DNA of 64,000 bases from Ancylobacter tetraedralis (GTDB taxonomy: Bacteria > Pseudomonadota > Alphaproteobacteria > Rhizobiales > Xanthobacteraceae): the NCBI RefSeq assembly GCF_014195655.1, contig NZ_JACICD010000005.1, forward strand, positions 349,212-413,211, read 5' to 3'. The position numbers and the translations under genes are program-made. Of the stretch, positions 7,192 to 17,800 are shown one piece after another. Positions within the stretch are counted from its first letter, which is position 1, and each line of letters starts with the position of its first letter. The notes beneath the pieces were generated by a model. The model saw only the letters and a program-made list of their open reading frames with translations, was not told the DNA's origin and ran no database searches.

Positions 7192-9309
7192 TCAGCGCGC
7201 CGGCGCGAGCCCGCCACGGTCCGCGAAGCGGCGCTGCCCGTCCAGGCCGAGCGCCGCCTTGGTCGCCGAGTCGATTCCGTAGAGGTCCTCGCGGCTGACG
7301 AGCTTGCCGCCGGCATCGACATAGGTGGTGAAGTAGACCAGATGCACCGGGAAGCGCTGCTTCAGGGTCAGGTACTTCTCATTTCCGCCGATCAGCTTGG
7401 CGATGCGCTGCTGCGGCCAGTTGTCGCCGGGTAGGCCGAGATCGAACAGCACCTCGGCGAATTTCAGCGGCTCGAACACGCGCACGCAACCATGACTGAA
7501 GGCACGGTAGTCGCGGGAGAAAAGCGAGCGGCTCGGCGTGTCGTGCAGATAGACCGAGTGCTTGTTGGGGAACATGAACTTCATCTGCCCCAGCGCATTG
7601 CGCTCGCCCGGCGCCTGCCGGAACGAATAGCCCTGCGAGCCGCGGCGCCAGTCCACCGAGCCGGGATCAATGATGCGCCCGTTGCGCACCACATCGATGC
7701 CCTGCCGGTCGAGCGCATAGGGGTCGGCCTGCAGCTTGGGCAGCATCTCGTTCTTGATAATGCCCGGCGGCACGTTCCAGGCGGGGTTGAACACTGCATA
7801 CTGCAGGTCTTCCGACATGATCGGCGTCTGGTTCTCCGGCTTGCCGACCACGACGCGGGTCTCGTGCACGGTCTGCTCGTTGACCACCACCCGCACCATG
7901 AACTCGGGAATGTTCACCATCACATAGACCGGGGCCACCTTGTGCGGCAGCCAGCGCCAGCGCTCCATGTTGGCGATGATGTCGGCGACCCGGTTGCCCT
8001 GCCCCGCATTGAGCGCGGCGAGCGTGCCGCGGCCGACAATGCCATCGGCCGTCTGGCCGGAGCCTGCCTGGAACTGGCGCACCGCCTCGACCAGCGCGGG
8101 ATCGTACAGGCTCTCGTCGGCGGTCCGCGCGAGGCCCAGCCGCGTGCGCAGCAGCGACATGCGGGCATCCCGGTCGCCCGGCCGCACCGAGGGACCGGGC
8201 GGAATGGCCGCGTGAACGGCGCGCGCCTGCGACTGCGACTGCAGGTGGGCGAGTTGCCCCTTCAGCAGGCGGTACTCGTCATATTGCGGCGCGAAGGACG
8301 CGAAGGCCACGCTCGGGTTGGGCGACGTGGCGATGAGGGACAGCGTCTCCAGCGGATCGGGCGGCGTCAGGGTCGGGTCGACATCCTTGGAGATGCGCGC
8401 CGGGTCGAACCGGCCGGTCTGGGCATGGCGGGCATAGAGCAGGGCCGTCGCCGCGATGCGCAGCTCGTAATCGGCCAGATCCGCATCCGAGGGATGCGCC
8501 GCCAGCGGGGGAATGGCGTAGTCCGCGGGGTTCAGCCCCTCCGCGCCGGCGCCGGCGAAGGCGGCCAGCGCCGCGATGCCGATGGGCGAGACATTCGTCC
8601 CCGCGATGAACAGCGGCTGGTCGGCGCGGGCGCCATAGAAGGTGGCCAGCGCCTGCTGCTCGCCCGCGCGCGCCGCGAAACGCGCGGCATGGTTGGCGAG
8701 CAGATCGGCGATGGAGCCGGGCACGCCCGTGGCGGGAGCCGACATGGCGGGCGCGCTGGCCGCCGCAGGGGCACCCTCGGGCGTGCCCGAGCCGAGCGCT
8801 GGCGGCGTGCTGGCAGCGGGGGTAGCGGAGTTCGGAGCGTTGGCTGCCGGCGTGGCGGTACCGCTCTCGGGAGCGCCCTGGCCGACGGCGGGCGCGGCGT
8901 CGAGCGCGGGTGCGGCGGCGGGGGTCTCCGGCACCGGCCCGACATGGGTTTCGGCGACCGGCGACTGCATGGCCAGCGCCGCGCTGGCGGCCGGGTTGGG
9001 CCGGCGCGTGCGGGTCTGGTTGATGTCGAACGGCTCGGGCGCGTTGCCCGGGCCGACAAGCGGCGCCGCCCCCTGCCCGGCATGGGCGAGGCCGGCACGG
9101 GCGGGATCGAATGCCGGACCGGCATCGCCGGTGCCGTTGCCCGCGCGATCGGTGGCGATGGGGGCGCCGGAAAACTCCTGTGCCGAGACGGCCGGCATGA
9201 AGGCGGGCATGAAGGCAGCCGTCGCCAGCGCACCCATCAGCAGCCCGCAGGCCGTGCCCGCGAGATGGCGCCGCCTGTGTCCGCCCAAATCCGCACCTGA
9301 ACCCGACAT
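7192..9309 (-). CDS. L,D-transpeptidase (YcbB/LdtD type) with peptidoglycan-binding domain
   Basis: 705-residue periplasmic enzyme that makes 3-3 cross-links in peptidoglycan or attaches proteins to it. An N-terminal signal segment (ALATAAFMPAFMPAVSAQ) is followed by ~150 residues of Ala/Pro-rich linker. A helical scaffold region comes next, then a PG_binding_1 domain (VRQFQAGSGQTADGIVG) and the YkuD catalytic domain. The active site is SHGCVRVFEP, with the nucleophile Cys at residue 608; a conserved His precedes it in HSVYLHDTP. The start at 9309 has GGAG about 6 nt upstream and is preferred over an ATG at 9360. Divergent from purE across 382 bp. Confidence 0.92.
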   Translation of the reverse strand: MSGSGADLGGHRRRHLAGTACGLLMGALATAAFMPAFMPAVSAQEFSGAPIATDRAGNGTGDAGPAFDPARAGLAHAGQGAAPLVGPGNAPEPFDINQTRTRRPNPAASAALAMQSPVAETHVGPVPETPAAAPALDAAPAVGQGAPESGTATPAANAPNSATPAASTPPALGSGTPEGAPAAASAPAMSAPATGVPGSIADLLANHAARFAARAGEQQALATFYGARADQPLFIAGTNVSPIGIAALAAFAGAGAEGLNPADYAIPPLAAHPSDADLADYELRIAATALLYARHAQTGRFDPARISKDVDPTLTPPDPLETLSLIATSPNPSVAFASFAPQYDEYRLLKGQLAHLQSQSQARAVHAAIPPGPSVRPGDRDARMSLLRTRLGLARTADESLYDPALVEAVRQFQAGSGQTADGIVGRGTLAALNAGQGNRVADIIANMERWRWLPHKVAPVYVMVNIPEFMVRVVVNEQTVHETRVVVGKPENQTPIMSEDLQYAVFNPAWNVPPGIIKNEMLPKLQADPYALDRQGIDVVRNGRIIDPGSVDWRRGSQGYSFRQAPGERNALGQMKFMFPNKHSVYLHDTPSRSLFSRDYRAFSHGCVRVFEPLKFAEVLFDLGLPGDNWPQQRIAKLIGGNEKYLTLKQRFPVHLVYFTTYVDAGGKLVSREDLYGIDSATKAALGLDGQRRFADRGGLAPAR

Positions 9310-9691
9310 CACGCTCTCCACTTGCTCTCGCCGCACCGAAAACCTCGAGCGCGAGACCATCTCTTTTCCGCCCCGAGCACTCTCGGGTTCAACTCACGAA
9401 CGCGATAATGGTCGCATCCGCCGCGCGCCGTAGCGGCGACGCCACAGACCCGGAACCGGCGGAGGGTGAACCCGCGAGGTACAGTGGGGGCATCAAGTAA
9501 AGGTCGTGTTAAGCATGATCGCCCACCCGCAAGAATGCCGCCGCTCTCCACCGATGCGCGACACGGGGAAATGAAAGGGCGCGCCGGGTCATCCAGCCCT
9601 TGCCGCGGGGGCCGTGATTCCTATAATCCGCGCCTTCTTTTCACAGACACCTTCTTTTCGGAGGCACCTTCTTGCGGGGAACGGGGCGAGC
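9310..9691. other. Divergent intergenic region, L,D-transpeptidase / purE
   Basis: 382 bp with no supported gene. The purE-proximal part holds a consensus-like promoter with a GANTC site just upstream of its -10 box. The transpeptidase-proximal part shows no clear sigma-70 promoter. Confidence 0.5.
9600..9627 (+). promoter_or_regulatory. Candidate purEK promoter
   Basis: TTGCCG (9600-9605), 16-nt spacer, then exact TATAAT (9622-9627), with a GATTC site at 9616-9620 inside the spacer. It lies 65 nt upstream of the purE ATG. Found by eye. Confidence 0.55.
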
Positions 9692-10225
9692 ATGAGCGGG
9701 GAGACGGCCGGGCAGGCCCGGAACAGTCAGAGCGATGCGCCCGCCGGCGAACGGCCGGTGGCCATCATCATGGGCAGCCAGTCGGACTGGGAGACCATGC
9801 GCCATGCCGCCGAGACGCTGGAGGCGCTCGGCATCGGGCATGATTGCCGGATCGTCTCCGCCCATCGTACGCCCGAGCGCATGTTCGATTTCGCCAAGGG
9901 CGCCAAAGCCGCTGGCTACAAGGTGATCATCGCGGGCGCGGGTGGTGCGGCGCACCTGCCGGGCATGGTCGCCTCGCTCACCACGCTGCCCGTGTTCGGC
10001 GTGCCGGTGGAATCGAAGGCGATGTCCGGCATCGACAGCCTCTATTCCATCGTGCAGATGCCGGCCGGCATCCCGGTCGGCACGCTGGCGATCGGCAAGG
10101 CCGGCGCCATCAATGCCGGCCTCATCGCCGCCGCCGTGCTCGCGCTCGCCGACGCGGGCCTGGCCGAGCGGCTGAGCGCCTGGCGGGCGGCCCGCACCGC
10201 CGCCGTGGCGGAGCGGCCGGAATGA
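9692..10225 (+). CDS. purE: 5-(carboxyamino)imidazole ribonucleotide mutase
   Basis: 177-residue class I PurE, which converts N5-CAIR to CAIR in de novo purine synthesis. Visible are the substrate loop [12 protein letters not shown] (residues ~26-36), the active-site SAHRTPERM with catalytic His58, the glycine-rich [13 protein letters not shown], and [11 protein letters not shown] with the conserved [10 protein letters not shown]. The ATG at 9692 starts a short, non-conserved ~20-residue leader. The stop codon overlaps the purK start by 4 nt (ATGA), giving translational coupling with its pathway partner, which makes the N5-CAIR substrate. Confidence 0.97.
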   Translation: MSGETAGQARNSQSDAPAGERPVAIIMGSQSDWETMRHAAETLEALGIGHDCRIVSAHRTPERMFDFAKGAKAAGYKVIIAGAGGAAHLPGMVASLTTLPVFGVPVESKAMSGIDSLYSIVQMPAGIPVGTLAIGKAGAINAGLIAAAVLALADAGLAERLSAWRAARTAAVAERPE

Positions 10226-11310
10226 GCGCGCCCCGTATACTGAAGCCTGGCGACACGATCGGCATTCTCGGCGGCGGGCAGCTCGCCCGCATGATCGCGC
10301 TCGCCGCCGCCCCGCTCGGGCTCAAGGCTCATATCTATGCGCCCGAGGCCGGCAGCCCGGCCTTCGATGTGGCAAGCGCCCACACGCAGGCGGCCTATGA
10401 CGATCTCGACGCGCTGAGCGCCTTCGCGACTTCGGTCGACGTCGTCACCTATGAATTCGAGAATGTGCCGGTCGACACCGCCACTTTCTTGAGCGCCATC
10501 GTGCCCGTGCATCCCGGCGCGCGCGCGCTCGGCATCACCCAGGACCGGCTGGACGAGAAGACCTTCGTCTCCCGCCTCGGCATCGAGACGGCGCCCTTCG
10601 CGGAAGTGAACGACGATGCCGGGCTCGAGGCCGCGCTGGCCGAGATCGGCCGTCCGGCAGTGCTGAAGACGCGCCGCTTCGGCTATGACGGCAAGGGCCA
10701 GGTCATCATCCGCGAGGGCGACGATGCCGCTGCCGCGTTCAAAGCCATCGGGCGCCACCCGGCGATCCTGGAAGGCTTCGTGCCATTCGAACGCGAGGTC
10801 TCGGTGGTCGCCGCGCGCAGCGAGGACGGCCGGTTCAAGGCCTATGAAGTGACGGAGAACGAGCACCGCCACCACATTCTCTACCGCTCCACCGTGCCCG
10901 CGGATGTGACGCCGGCGGTCGAGGCGGTGTCGGCCGAGATCGCGCGGCGCATCGGCGAGGCGCTCGGCTATGTCGGCGTGTTCGCGGTGGAAATGTTCCT
11001 CGTGGTGGAGGACGGCGCGCAGGGTGTCATCGTCAACGAGATCGCCCCGCGTGTGCACAATTCCGGCCACTGGACACTGGACGGTGCGGTGACGAGCCAG
11101 TTCGAGCAGCATGTGCGGGCCATCGCCGGCTGGCCGCTCGGCGCCGTCGAACGGCTCGGGCGGGTGGAGATGACCAATCTCATCGGCAATGAAGCCGATA
11201 GCTGGCACGAGATCCTGGCCGAGCCGGGCGCGCATCTGCACCTCTATGGCAAGGCCGAGGCCCGCCCCGGCCGCAAGATGGGCCATGTGACGCGCATCTT
11301 CGAGCCGTGA
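10222..11310 (+). CDS. purK: 5-(carboxyamino)imidazole ribonucleotide synthase
   Basis: 362-residue ATP-grasp enzyme that carboxylates AIR with bicarbonate and ATP to give N5-CAIR for PurE. Order: N-terminal [11 protein letters not shown] (residues ~14-24), the central ATP-grasp segments [12 protein letters not shown] and [14 protein letters not shown], then EMFLVVEDG and the C-terminal metal/phosphate motif [14 protein letters not shown]. The start at 10222 overlaps the purE stop by 4 nt; a long open extension upstream is out of frame with purE and is not a gene. Length and motifs fit the family fully. Confidence 0.97.
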   Translation: MSAPRILKPGDTIGILGGGQLARMIALAAAPLGLKAHIYAPEAGSPAFDVASAHTQAAYDDLDALSAFATSVDVVTYEFENVPVDTATFLSAIVPVHPGARALGITQDRLDEKTFVSRLGIETAPFAEVNDDAGLEAALAEIGRPAVLKTRRFGYDGKGQVIIREGDDAAAAFKAIGRHPAILEGFVPFEREVSVVAARSEDGRFKAYEVTENEHRHHILYRSTVPADVTPAVEAVSAEIARRIGEALGYVGVFAVEMFLVVEDGAQGVIVNEIAPRVHNSGHWTLDGAVTSQFEQHVRAIAGWPLGAVERLGRVEMTNLIGNEADSWHEILAEPGAHLHLYGKAEARPGRKMGHVTRIFEP

Positions 11311-11465
11311 ACCCGGTCATCCCTCGGGAGGACCGCGCGCCGCCGCCTGGCATGTTTCGCCTTTGCACGGCCTCACGCCAATGTGTGGCGGCGCGTTGAA
11401 ATATCGCCGCGCCTGCGGCCGTATAGACCGGTGACGTTCCTCCAACGGATTGCCCCCGGTCCGCC

Positions 11466-12383
11466 ATGCCCCTGCTGCGAGAGAATTCCGGCAAGCTCAG
11501 CGTCGAGAAGATCGGCGCGCTTCTCGTCGTCCTGCTGCCGCTCGCCTTGCTGCTGGTCCGGGCGCTGAGCGGCGGCTTCACGCCGCCGAGCCCGTTCGGT
11601 GTCCCGCCGGGGCTGGGCAACGCGCCCGGATTGGGCAGCGGCGAGCCGGCGCTCGGCGCGCGGCCGCTGGTCGAGGTGATCCGCTTCATCGGAGACTGGT
11701 CGATCCGCCTGCTGCTGGTCTCGCTGGCGGTGACGCCGGCGCGCCGCCTGTTCAACTGGCCCAAGCTGCTGGCCGTCCGGCGCACGCTGGGGCTCGGCGC
11801 CGCCCTGCTCATCGCCATCCACTTCACGTTCTATCTCATCGATACCGGCAATCTCGGCACCGCGGCGCGCGAGATCGCGCTGCGCATCTACCTCACCATC
11901 GGCTTCGTCGCGCTCCTCGCCTTCGCGGTGCTGGCGGCGACCTCGTGGGATGGGGCGCTCCAGCGCCTCGGCGCCGAGCGCTGGAACCGGCTGCACAAGC
12001 TGGTCTATCCCGCCACAGCGCTCGGATTGCTGCACTTCTTCATGCAGCAGAAGCTCGACGTCACCGAGCCGACGCTGATGGCCGGCCTGTTCGTCTGGCT
12101 GATGGGCTGGCGGGTGCTGCAGCACTATGGGCGCGGCACCGGCCCCCTCAATCTCCTCGCGCTGGCGGCGCTCTCGGGCGTTCTGACGGCGCTGATGGAG
12201 GCGGGCTGGTATGCCGCCGCGACCGGCATCGATCCGGCACGGGTGCTCGCCGCCAATCTCGCCTTCGACTATGCGATCAGCCCGGCCTGGTGGGTCTTCG
12301 GAACGGGCGTTGTTGTAACGGTGGCGAGCGCGATTGTCCTAAAGTGGCGTCCCCTGCCGGTACGGCGCCCGGCACGGGCCTGA
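11466..12383 (+). CDS. msrQ: MsrQ-like heme-binding membrane protein
   Basis: 305-residue inner-membrane protein of the ferric-reductase-like (YedZ/MsrQ) family. MsrQ passes electrons from the quinone pool or flavins to the periplasmic methionine sulfoxide reductase MsrP. About six membrane helices are visible. The probable heme-ligand His residues lie in GLGAALLIAIHFTFYL and RLHKLVYPATALGLLHFF. An extra Pro/Gly-rich loop (~40-65) follows helix 1. The usual partner msrP is not next to it, so msrP lies elsewhere or the protein serves another reductase. A DUF1348 gene follows 30 nt later. Confidence 0.82.
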   Translation: MPLLRENSGKLSVEKIGALLVVLLPLALLLVRALSGGFTPPSPFGVPPGLGNAPGLGSGEPALGARPLVEVIRFIGDWSIRLLLVSLAVTPARRLFNWPKLLAVRRTLGLGAALLIAIHFTFYLIDTGNLGTAAREIALRIYLTIGFVALLAFAVLAATSWDGALQRLGAERWNRLHKLVYPATALGLLHFFMQQKLDVTEPTLMAGLFVWLMGWRVLQHYGRGTGPLNLLALAALSGVLTALMEAGWYAAATGIDPARVLAANLAFDYAISPAWWVFGTGVVVTVASAIVLKWRPLPVRRPARA

Positions 12384-12413
12384 CAACCAAGCGCCGCATT
12401 CCGGAGGCGCATC

Positions 12414-12887
12414 ATGGCCGAATCCCGCCCACCTTTCCCGCCTTTCACACAGGAGACCGCGATCCAGAAGGTGCGCGGCGCAGAGGATGGCTGGAACTCC
12501 TGCAACCCCGAGCGTGTCTCGCTCGCCTACACCCCCGACAGCCAATGGCGGAACCGGGCGGAGTTCGTCACCGGGCGCGAGGCGATCGTCGCCTTTCTCA
12601 CACGCAAATGGGCGAGAGAACTCGACTACCGGCTGATCAAGGAACTCTGGGCCTTTACGGAGAACCGCATCGGCGTGCGCTTCGCCTATGAATGGCACGA
12701 CGATTCCGGCAACTGGTTCCGCTCCTATGGCAATGAGAACTGGGAGTTCGCCGGGAACGGCCTGATGCAGCGCCGCTATGCCTGCATCAACGACCTGCCG
12801 ATCCAGCCAGCCGACCGCAAGTTTCACTGGGACCGGGCCGGCGCGCGGCCGGCGGACCATCCGAGCCTGTCGGATCTCGGCCTGTGA
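12414..12887 (+). CDS. DUF1348 / SnoaL-like (NTF2 fold) protein
   Basis: 157-residue soluble protein of the nuclear transport factor 2-like superfamily, DUF1348 subgroup, function unknown. Recognisable: [22 protein letters not shown] at the N-terminus, [35 protein letters not shown], and the C-terminal [10 protein letters not shown] plus DRKFHW. The start is supported by GGAGG about 6 nt upstream of ATG 12414. It follows msrQ closely and ends 4 nt before the convergent miaA stop. Confidence 0.85.
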   Translation: MAESRPPFPPFTQETAIQKVRGAEDGWNSCNPERVSLAYTPDSQWRNRAEFVTGREAIVAFLTRKWARELDYRLIKELWAFTENRIGVRFAYEWHDDSGNWFRSYGNENWEFAGNGLMQRRYACINDLPIQPADRKFHWDRAGARPADHPSLSDLGL

Positions 12888-12891
12888 CCGA

Positions 12892-13821
12892 TCAGCCGGC
12901 GGGGATCGCGTTGCGCAGCAGATCCTCGGCCGCCTCCTTCGGCAGCGCGCTCCACCCCTCCAGCTGGTGGCGGAACCAGGTGTCCTGCCGCTTGGCGTAA
13001 TGCCGCGTATCGGCGATGCCGCCTTCGATCGCCTCCTCCCGCGTGATCTCGCCTGCGAGATGGCGCGCGAACCACGGCATGCCGTGGGCCTTGAGAATGG
13101 TGCGGTCGGCCGGCAAGCCGCGCGCCAGCAGGGCTTTCGCCTCCTCCAGCGCGCCCATGTCCATCATCGTGTGGAAACGCGCCGCGATGCGGGCGCGCAG
13201 GGCCGCGCGGTCAGTGGCGAGGAAGATGCGCACCGTCTCCTCGCCCGGCAGCACCGGCGGGCCGGCCGGTTCGGCCTGCCAACTTGCCAGCGGGCGGCCG
13301 GTCGCCTCGAATACCTCGATCGCCCGCATCAGCCGCTGCGTGTCGGAGGGGCGCAGCCGCGCGGCCGTTTCGGGATCGATCGCGCGGAGCCGGGCGTGCA
13401 GTTCGGGCGCGGTCTCGTCCAGCGCGCGCACCCGGGCGCGCACCTCCGGCGGGATGGAGGGCATGGGCGAGAGACCCAGCGTCAACGCCTTGAAATACAG
13501 CCCGGTGCCGCCGATGACGATGGACAGGCGCCCCTCCGCCTCGGTCTCGGCAAGCACCGCCGCCGCATCCTCCAGCCAGTGCGCGGCGGAATAGTCCTGC
13601 GCCCCGTCGACATGGCCGTAGAGACGATGGGGAGCCCGCGCCTCTTCCTCGGCGCTCGGCCGGGCGGTGAGCACGCGCAGGTCGCGATAGACCTGCATCG
13701 AATCGGCATTGATGACGACGCCGCCCGTGCGCTCGGCCAGCGCCAGGGCGAGCGCCGACTTGCCGCTCGCGGTCGGCCCTGCGATAAGCACCGCGCGCGG
13801 GCGCAAGGGTCTGGTCGTCAA
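12892..13821 (-). CDS. miaA: tRNA dimethylallyltransferase (TTG start)
   Basis: 309-residue enzyme that adds the dimethylallyl group to A37 of tRNAs reading U-starting codons. The P-loop AGPTASGKS lies at residues 14-22; [25 protein letters not shown] and [11 protein letters not shown] follow, with the C-terminal [13 protein letters not shown] expected of MiaA. No ATG fits before the P-loop. The TTG at 13821 has GGAG 7 nt upstream and gives the normal family length, so it is taken as the start. The large upstream open frame is only the shadow of serB. Divergent from serB (126 bp apart). Confidence 0.93.
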   Translation of the reverse strand: MTTRPLRPRAVLIAGPTASGKSALALALAERTGGVVINADSMQVYRDLRVLTARPSAEEEARAPHRLYGHVDGAQDYSAAHWLEDAAAVLAETEAEGRLSIVIGGTGLYFKALTLGLSPMPSIPPEVRARVRALDETAPELHARLRAIDPETAARLRPSDTQRLMRAIEVFEATGRPLASWQAEPAGPPVLPGEETVRIFLATDRAALRARIAARFHTMMDMGALEEAKALLARGLPADRTILKAHGMPWFARHLAGEITREEAIEGGIADTRHYAKRQDTWFRHQLEGWSALPKEAAEDLLRNAIPAG

Positions 13822-13947
13822 CTCCGCTCTCCGCGTCGCCTGATGGTCCTCTCGCCCCTTCTTGCCCGCCGCCGCCGTCACGGCAAGGATTTCCGCCCCG
13901 TTTCCGCCCCACGCGCCCCCGCCATTGCCCCGAGACGCTGCTTCCCG

Positions 13948-14841
13948 ATGTCCGACGCTCCCTCGCATGTCGCCGTCCTGATCGCCAATCCGCTTGCCCC
14001 CGTCATCGATGACGCGCTGGTCGAAGCCGCCCGCGCCGCGCTGCCCCGGCCGGCGGCGGCGCGCCGGCTCAACCCCGGTATCGCCGCCGAGATCGGCTTT
14101 TCCGGCGCCGGCGACATCGAGGCGTTGCGCGCGGCACTGGCCGGCGCGCCGGTCGACGTCGCCCTGCTTCCCATCGTCGGACGGCGCAAGAAGCTGTTCC
14201 TCGCCGATATGGATTCCACCATGATCGGCCAGGAATGCATCGACGAACTGGCCGATTTCGCCGGCATGAAGGCGCATGTCTCGGCCATCACCGAGCGCGC
14301 CATGCGCGGCGAGATCGCCTTCGAGCCGGCGCTGCGCGAGCGCGTGGCGCTGCTCAAGGGGCTGCCGCTCGGCGTGGTGGACGAGGTGATCGCCCAGCGC
14401 ATCCGCCTCACGCCGGGCGGGCGCGAACTGGTGGGCACCATGCGTGCCAATGGCGCGCGCACATTGCTCGTCTCCGGCGGCTTCACCCTGTTCACCGAGC
14501 GCGTGGCGGCCATGGTCGGCTTCCATGCCCACCGGGCGAATGTGCTGGTGACGGATGGAGAACATTTCGCCGGGCTGGTGGAAGAGCCGATTCTCGGCCG
14601 CGAGGCCAAGCTCGCCACGCTGATCGAGGCGCGCGCCGCGCTGGGCCTCGCGCAGGAGGACACGCTGGCGGTCGGCGACGGCGCCAATGATCTCGCCATG
14701 ATCGGCGAGGCCGGGCTCGGGGTCGCCTATCATGCCAAGCCTGCGGTCGCCGCCAGCGCGCAGGTGCGCATCGACCATGCCGACCTGACCGCCCTGCTCT
14801 ACCTGCAAGGCTATGCGGCGAGCGATTTCGTCACCGCCTGA
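13948..14841 (+). CDS. serB: Phosphoserine phosphatase
   Basis: 297-residue HAD-superfamily enzyme for the last step of serine synthesis (phosphoserine to serine). An N-terminal ACT-like region (residues 1-80) precedes the catalytic domain. Motif I is LADMDSTM with nucleophile Asp87 and general acid Asp89; ECIDEL follows. Motif II is [14 protein letters not shown] and motif III/IV is [12 protein letters not shown]. Start at 13948 gives the expected N-terminus; no strong ribosome-binding site is visible. It is convergent with the AsmA gene 23 nt downstream. Confidence 0.95.
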   Translation: MSDAPSHVAVLIANPLAPVIDDALVEAARAALPRPAAARRLNPGIAAEIGFSGAGDIEALRAALAGAPVDVALLPIVGRRKKLFLADMDSTMIGQECIDELADFAGMKAHVSAITERAMRGEIAFEPALRERVALLKGLPLGVVDEVIAQRIRLTPGGRELVGTMRANGARTLLVSGGFTLFTERVAAMVGFHAHRANVLVTDGEHFAGLVEEPILGREAKLATLIEARAALGLAQEDTLAVGDGANDLAMIGEAGLGVAYHAKPAVAASAQVRIDHADLTALLYLQGYAASDFVTA

Positions 14842-14864
14842 GCCGGCTCAGGCAGCCCGCGCCC

Positions 14865-17800
14865 TCACGGCGCCATCGGCGGAACCGCCACCGGATTGCG
14901 CAGCGGATCGGGCGGAATGTCGATCGGCGGGGCGAGCGGCGGGGCCAGCAAAGGGGCATCCGTGCCCGGCTGCATCGGGAAGGGCAGCGACGGCGCGGCG
15001 GGCGGCACCGGCCGGATCGTCGCCGGGCGCTGCTGCGGCGGCGCGGCAAAAGCCTTCGGCGGTTGCACCGCCGGGCGAGCCGGCAGTTGCTGCGGCTGCG
15101 GAGCGGCGGAGGGCGCGGGCGCCTCGTCCGTGGCATGGCCGGCCTCGGTCAGCGGCGTGCGGCCATATTCCGATTCCAGCCGCTTGGTCTCGCGCTCCAG
15201 TGCCCGCATGTTGATGGCGGCGATGAGCGGCGTGATGTCGAAGCGGCGCTCGGGCGCGGCGATCGGCCCGCGCCACTGCACGCCGGCCGACGGCGGCGCC
15301 CCCGTGGCCGCGCCGGGTGCCGAGCCCTGCCCGGCCGCCGCGGCATCCTCGATTTCCAGCGTGGTCTCGAAGGAGAGCGCGGGAATGTCCAGCGAACCGG
15401 TAAAGGTGAAGCGCTGCGCGCCAACGCTCGCCCGCGCCGTGGCGGTTCGGGCGACGCCGCCGACCACGCTGAGCGCGCTTTCCAGCCGATCGAGCTTGAG
15501 CGGGCCGCGCGACAGCCCTTCATTGAGCAGCTGAACCGTGCGCGCCTGATCCGGCGGCAGGCCGCGCTCGGTGGCCAGCATCACATATTGCAGCGCGCGC
15601 GGATCGGCATAGGCGATTTCCAGCCCGTCGACGACGAGGCTGCCCTGCCCCTGCAGGGCGGCGGCGATGGCGCGGGGCGAGCGCCCGCTGCCGGTGAGGT
15701 CCAGCGCCAGCGTCACCCGGCCGCGCACGGCGGGGCGTGTCACGTCCGCCGCCTGCAGCAGCAGCGCGCTATCGGCATCCGAGAGCGCGAGGTGGCCGTC
15801 GAACTGCACGGCCTCGCCCGCGCGCCGGGTGAGATCGAAGCGCCCGGAGAAGCGCCCGCCCGCCAGCGCGCCGGTGAGTTCCTCCACAGCCACCCCGGTG
15901 CCGGTGAGCCGCGCCTGCAGGCGCGCGCCATCCAGCGCGAGACCGGCCGGCAGTTCGAGCCGGCGCAGGTTCAGCTTCACCCGCGCGGCCAGCCCGCCGA
16001 GCGCGGGCGTGCCGAAGCGCGCATCCGGCCAGCCGCTCCCGGCGCCCGCGACAGGCCCCGTAACAGGCCCGACCGCAAGGCCGAGCGCGGCCGGCAGGCT
16101 CCACGTGTCGAGCGAGAGATCGGCCTCCACGGGCAGCGTCTCGCCCGGAAGATAGGTGGCGCGGCCCGCGATCTTCTGGCCGGCGAGCGAACCGTCGAGC
16201 CCGGCCAGCTGCCAGCCATTGCCCTCGCGGGTCAGCGTGCCGGACAGGCTCGCCGGCAGCGCCGCGACGGTGCCGGCCGGGAAGGTGGAAAACAGCTGGA
16301 CGAGATCGGCATCCGCCAGCGCGAGCGCGAGATTGGGGCGCGCGCGCGCGTCCGCCTCGAAGTCCAGCTTGCCGCGCGCCGTGAGCGTGGCGCCGGCGAC
16401 ACTCAGCGTGCCGTCGAGTTCAGAGCCGAGCGCGAGCGTCGCGCGGGCCGGGCCCAGCCCCGCGCGCAACCCCGGCACGCCGAGGGTCGAGAGCACGGCG
16501 GAGCCGTCGCTCATGTCGAGCGCGAGCGTACCCTCCATGGGCCGACCGGCGCCGAAGCCGAGCTGCGCCGTGCCGCTGAGCACGCCCAGCCGGCCCTTGG
16601 CATCGAGCGCCGTGCGTCCCGCCTGCGAGGTAAGGTCGAGCGCGACATCGAGCGGGGCAAGGTCGGCCCCCATGGAACTCGCGAAGGCCTCGACCGGCGC
16701 AAGGCCGAGCGCCCGAGCCAGCGCCGGCAGCCCGTCCGCCCGCGCGCCGGTCAGCCGCGCCTGGAAGCGCCCGTCGGCGGCAGCACTGGCGCCCGTGGCC
16801 GTCAGCCGGCCGGAGCCGTTGAGATCGAGCCCGCCGAAATTGGCGATGGCGAGGCGCTCCACCGCGTAGCCGCCCGCGTCGCTCCGGAGAATGATGTCCG
16901 CGCCGGCGGCGTCGATGCCGGCCAGCCGCACGCTCGTGCCGCTGAAACTCAGCCGCACGTCGAACCGGTCACCGCCATAGCCGAGCAGCTTGCGCGCGGG
17001 CGGCAGCAGCGTGTCGATGTCGACCTTGGCGGTGGAGAGCGCCGCGTCGATGCGCCCGCGTCCGCCGGGCGAGGCGAAGACATAGGCGGCGGTGCCGGCA
17101 AGGCTGGTATCGCCCAGCCGCAGGTTCATGCGATCGAGCGCGATGCGATCCGCCGCGAGCGCCACCGTGCCCTTGAGCTCAGCCGCGCCCGTCGGCAGGC
17201 CGGCGATAAGGCTGGTGGCATCGGGTGCCGCCCAGCCGATGAAGGCCGGCAGGTCTTCCGCCGAGAGCACCATGTCGCCGGCGAACAGGGCGTCGTTGGA
17301 TGGCGTGCCCGCCGCCTGCGGCAGGCGGCCGGACAGTTTTATGCTGGCGCGCCCCGGCAGCCGCGCCTCGATGGCGCGGGCGCGCCAGCCGGCGGGCGAC
17401 CAGTCGAGCCCGGCCTTCACCTCGCGCATGGCCGCGCCGCCCAGCAGCACGGTGTCGCTGGCCAGATCCAGCGTGCCGCTGGTGGCAAGGCCGGTGAGCG
17501 GGGCGATGGTCTGGGCGAAGCGGTCGATCACGCCGATCGGCGAAGCGCCGCCGGTCGCGGCGTTGAGGTCGATCTGCCGCGCCGCGAGCGACAGTTCCAG
17601 CCGGGCGGCCGGCTGGTCCGGCGTGCCTACCGCCGCCAGCCGCCCGCGCCCGGAAAGCTCAACCGGCCGCTCGCCGCTGCCCAGTGACAGGCTCAGATTG
17701 GTGGCGTCCACCGCCTGCGGCGTCGCGTTCACCGTCCCCGCGAGGCTCCAGCCGGCCAGCGGGTCCTGCGCGGCACCGGGCGCCGCCTCCATCGCACGCA

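Noticed and set aside
15063..17687. 874-codon plus-strand frame opposite the AsmA gene
   Set aside because: Arg/Gly/Gln-rich shadow of the real minus-strand gene; no motif, no ribosome-binding site.
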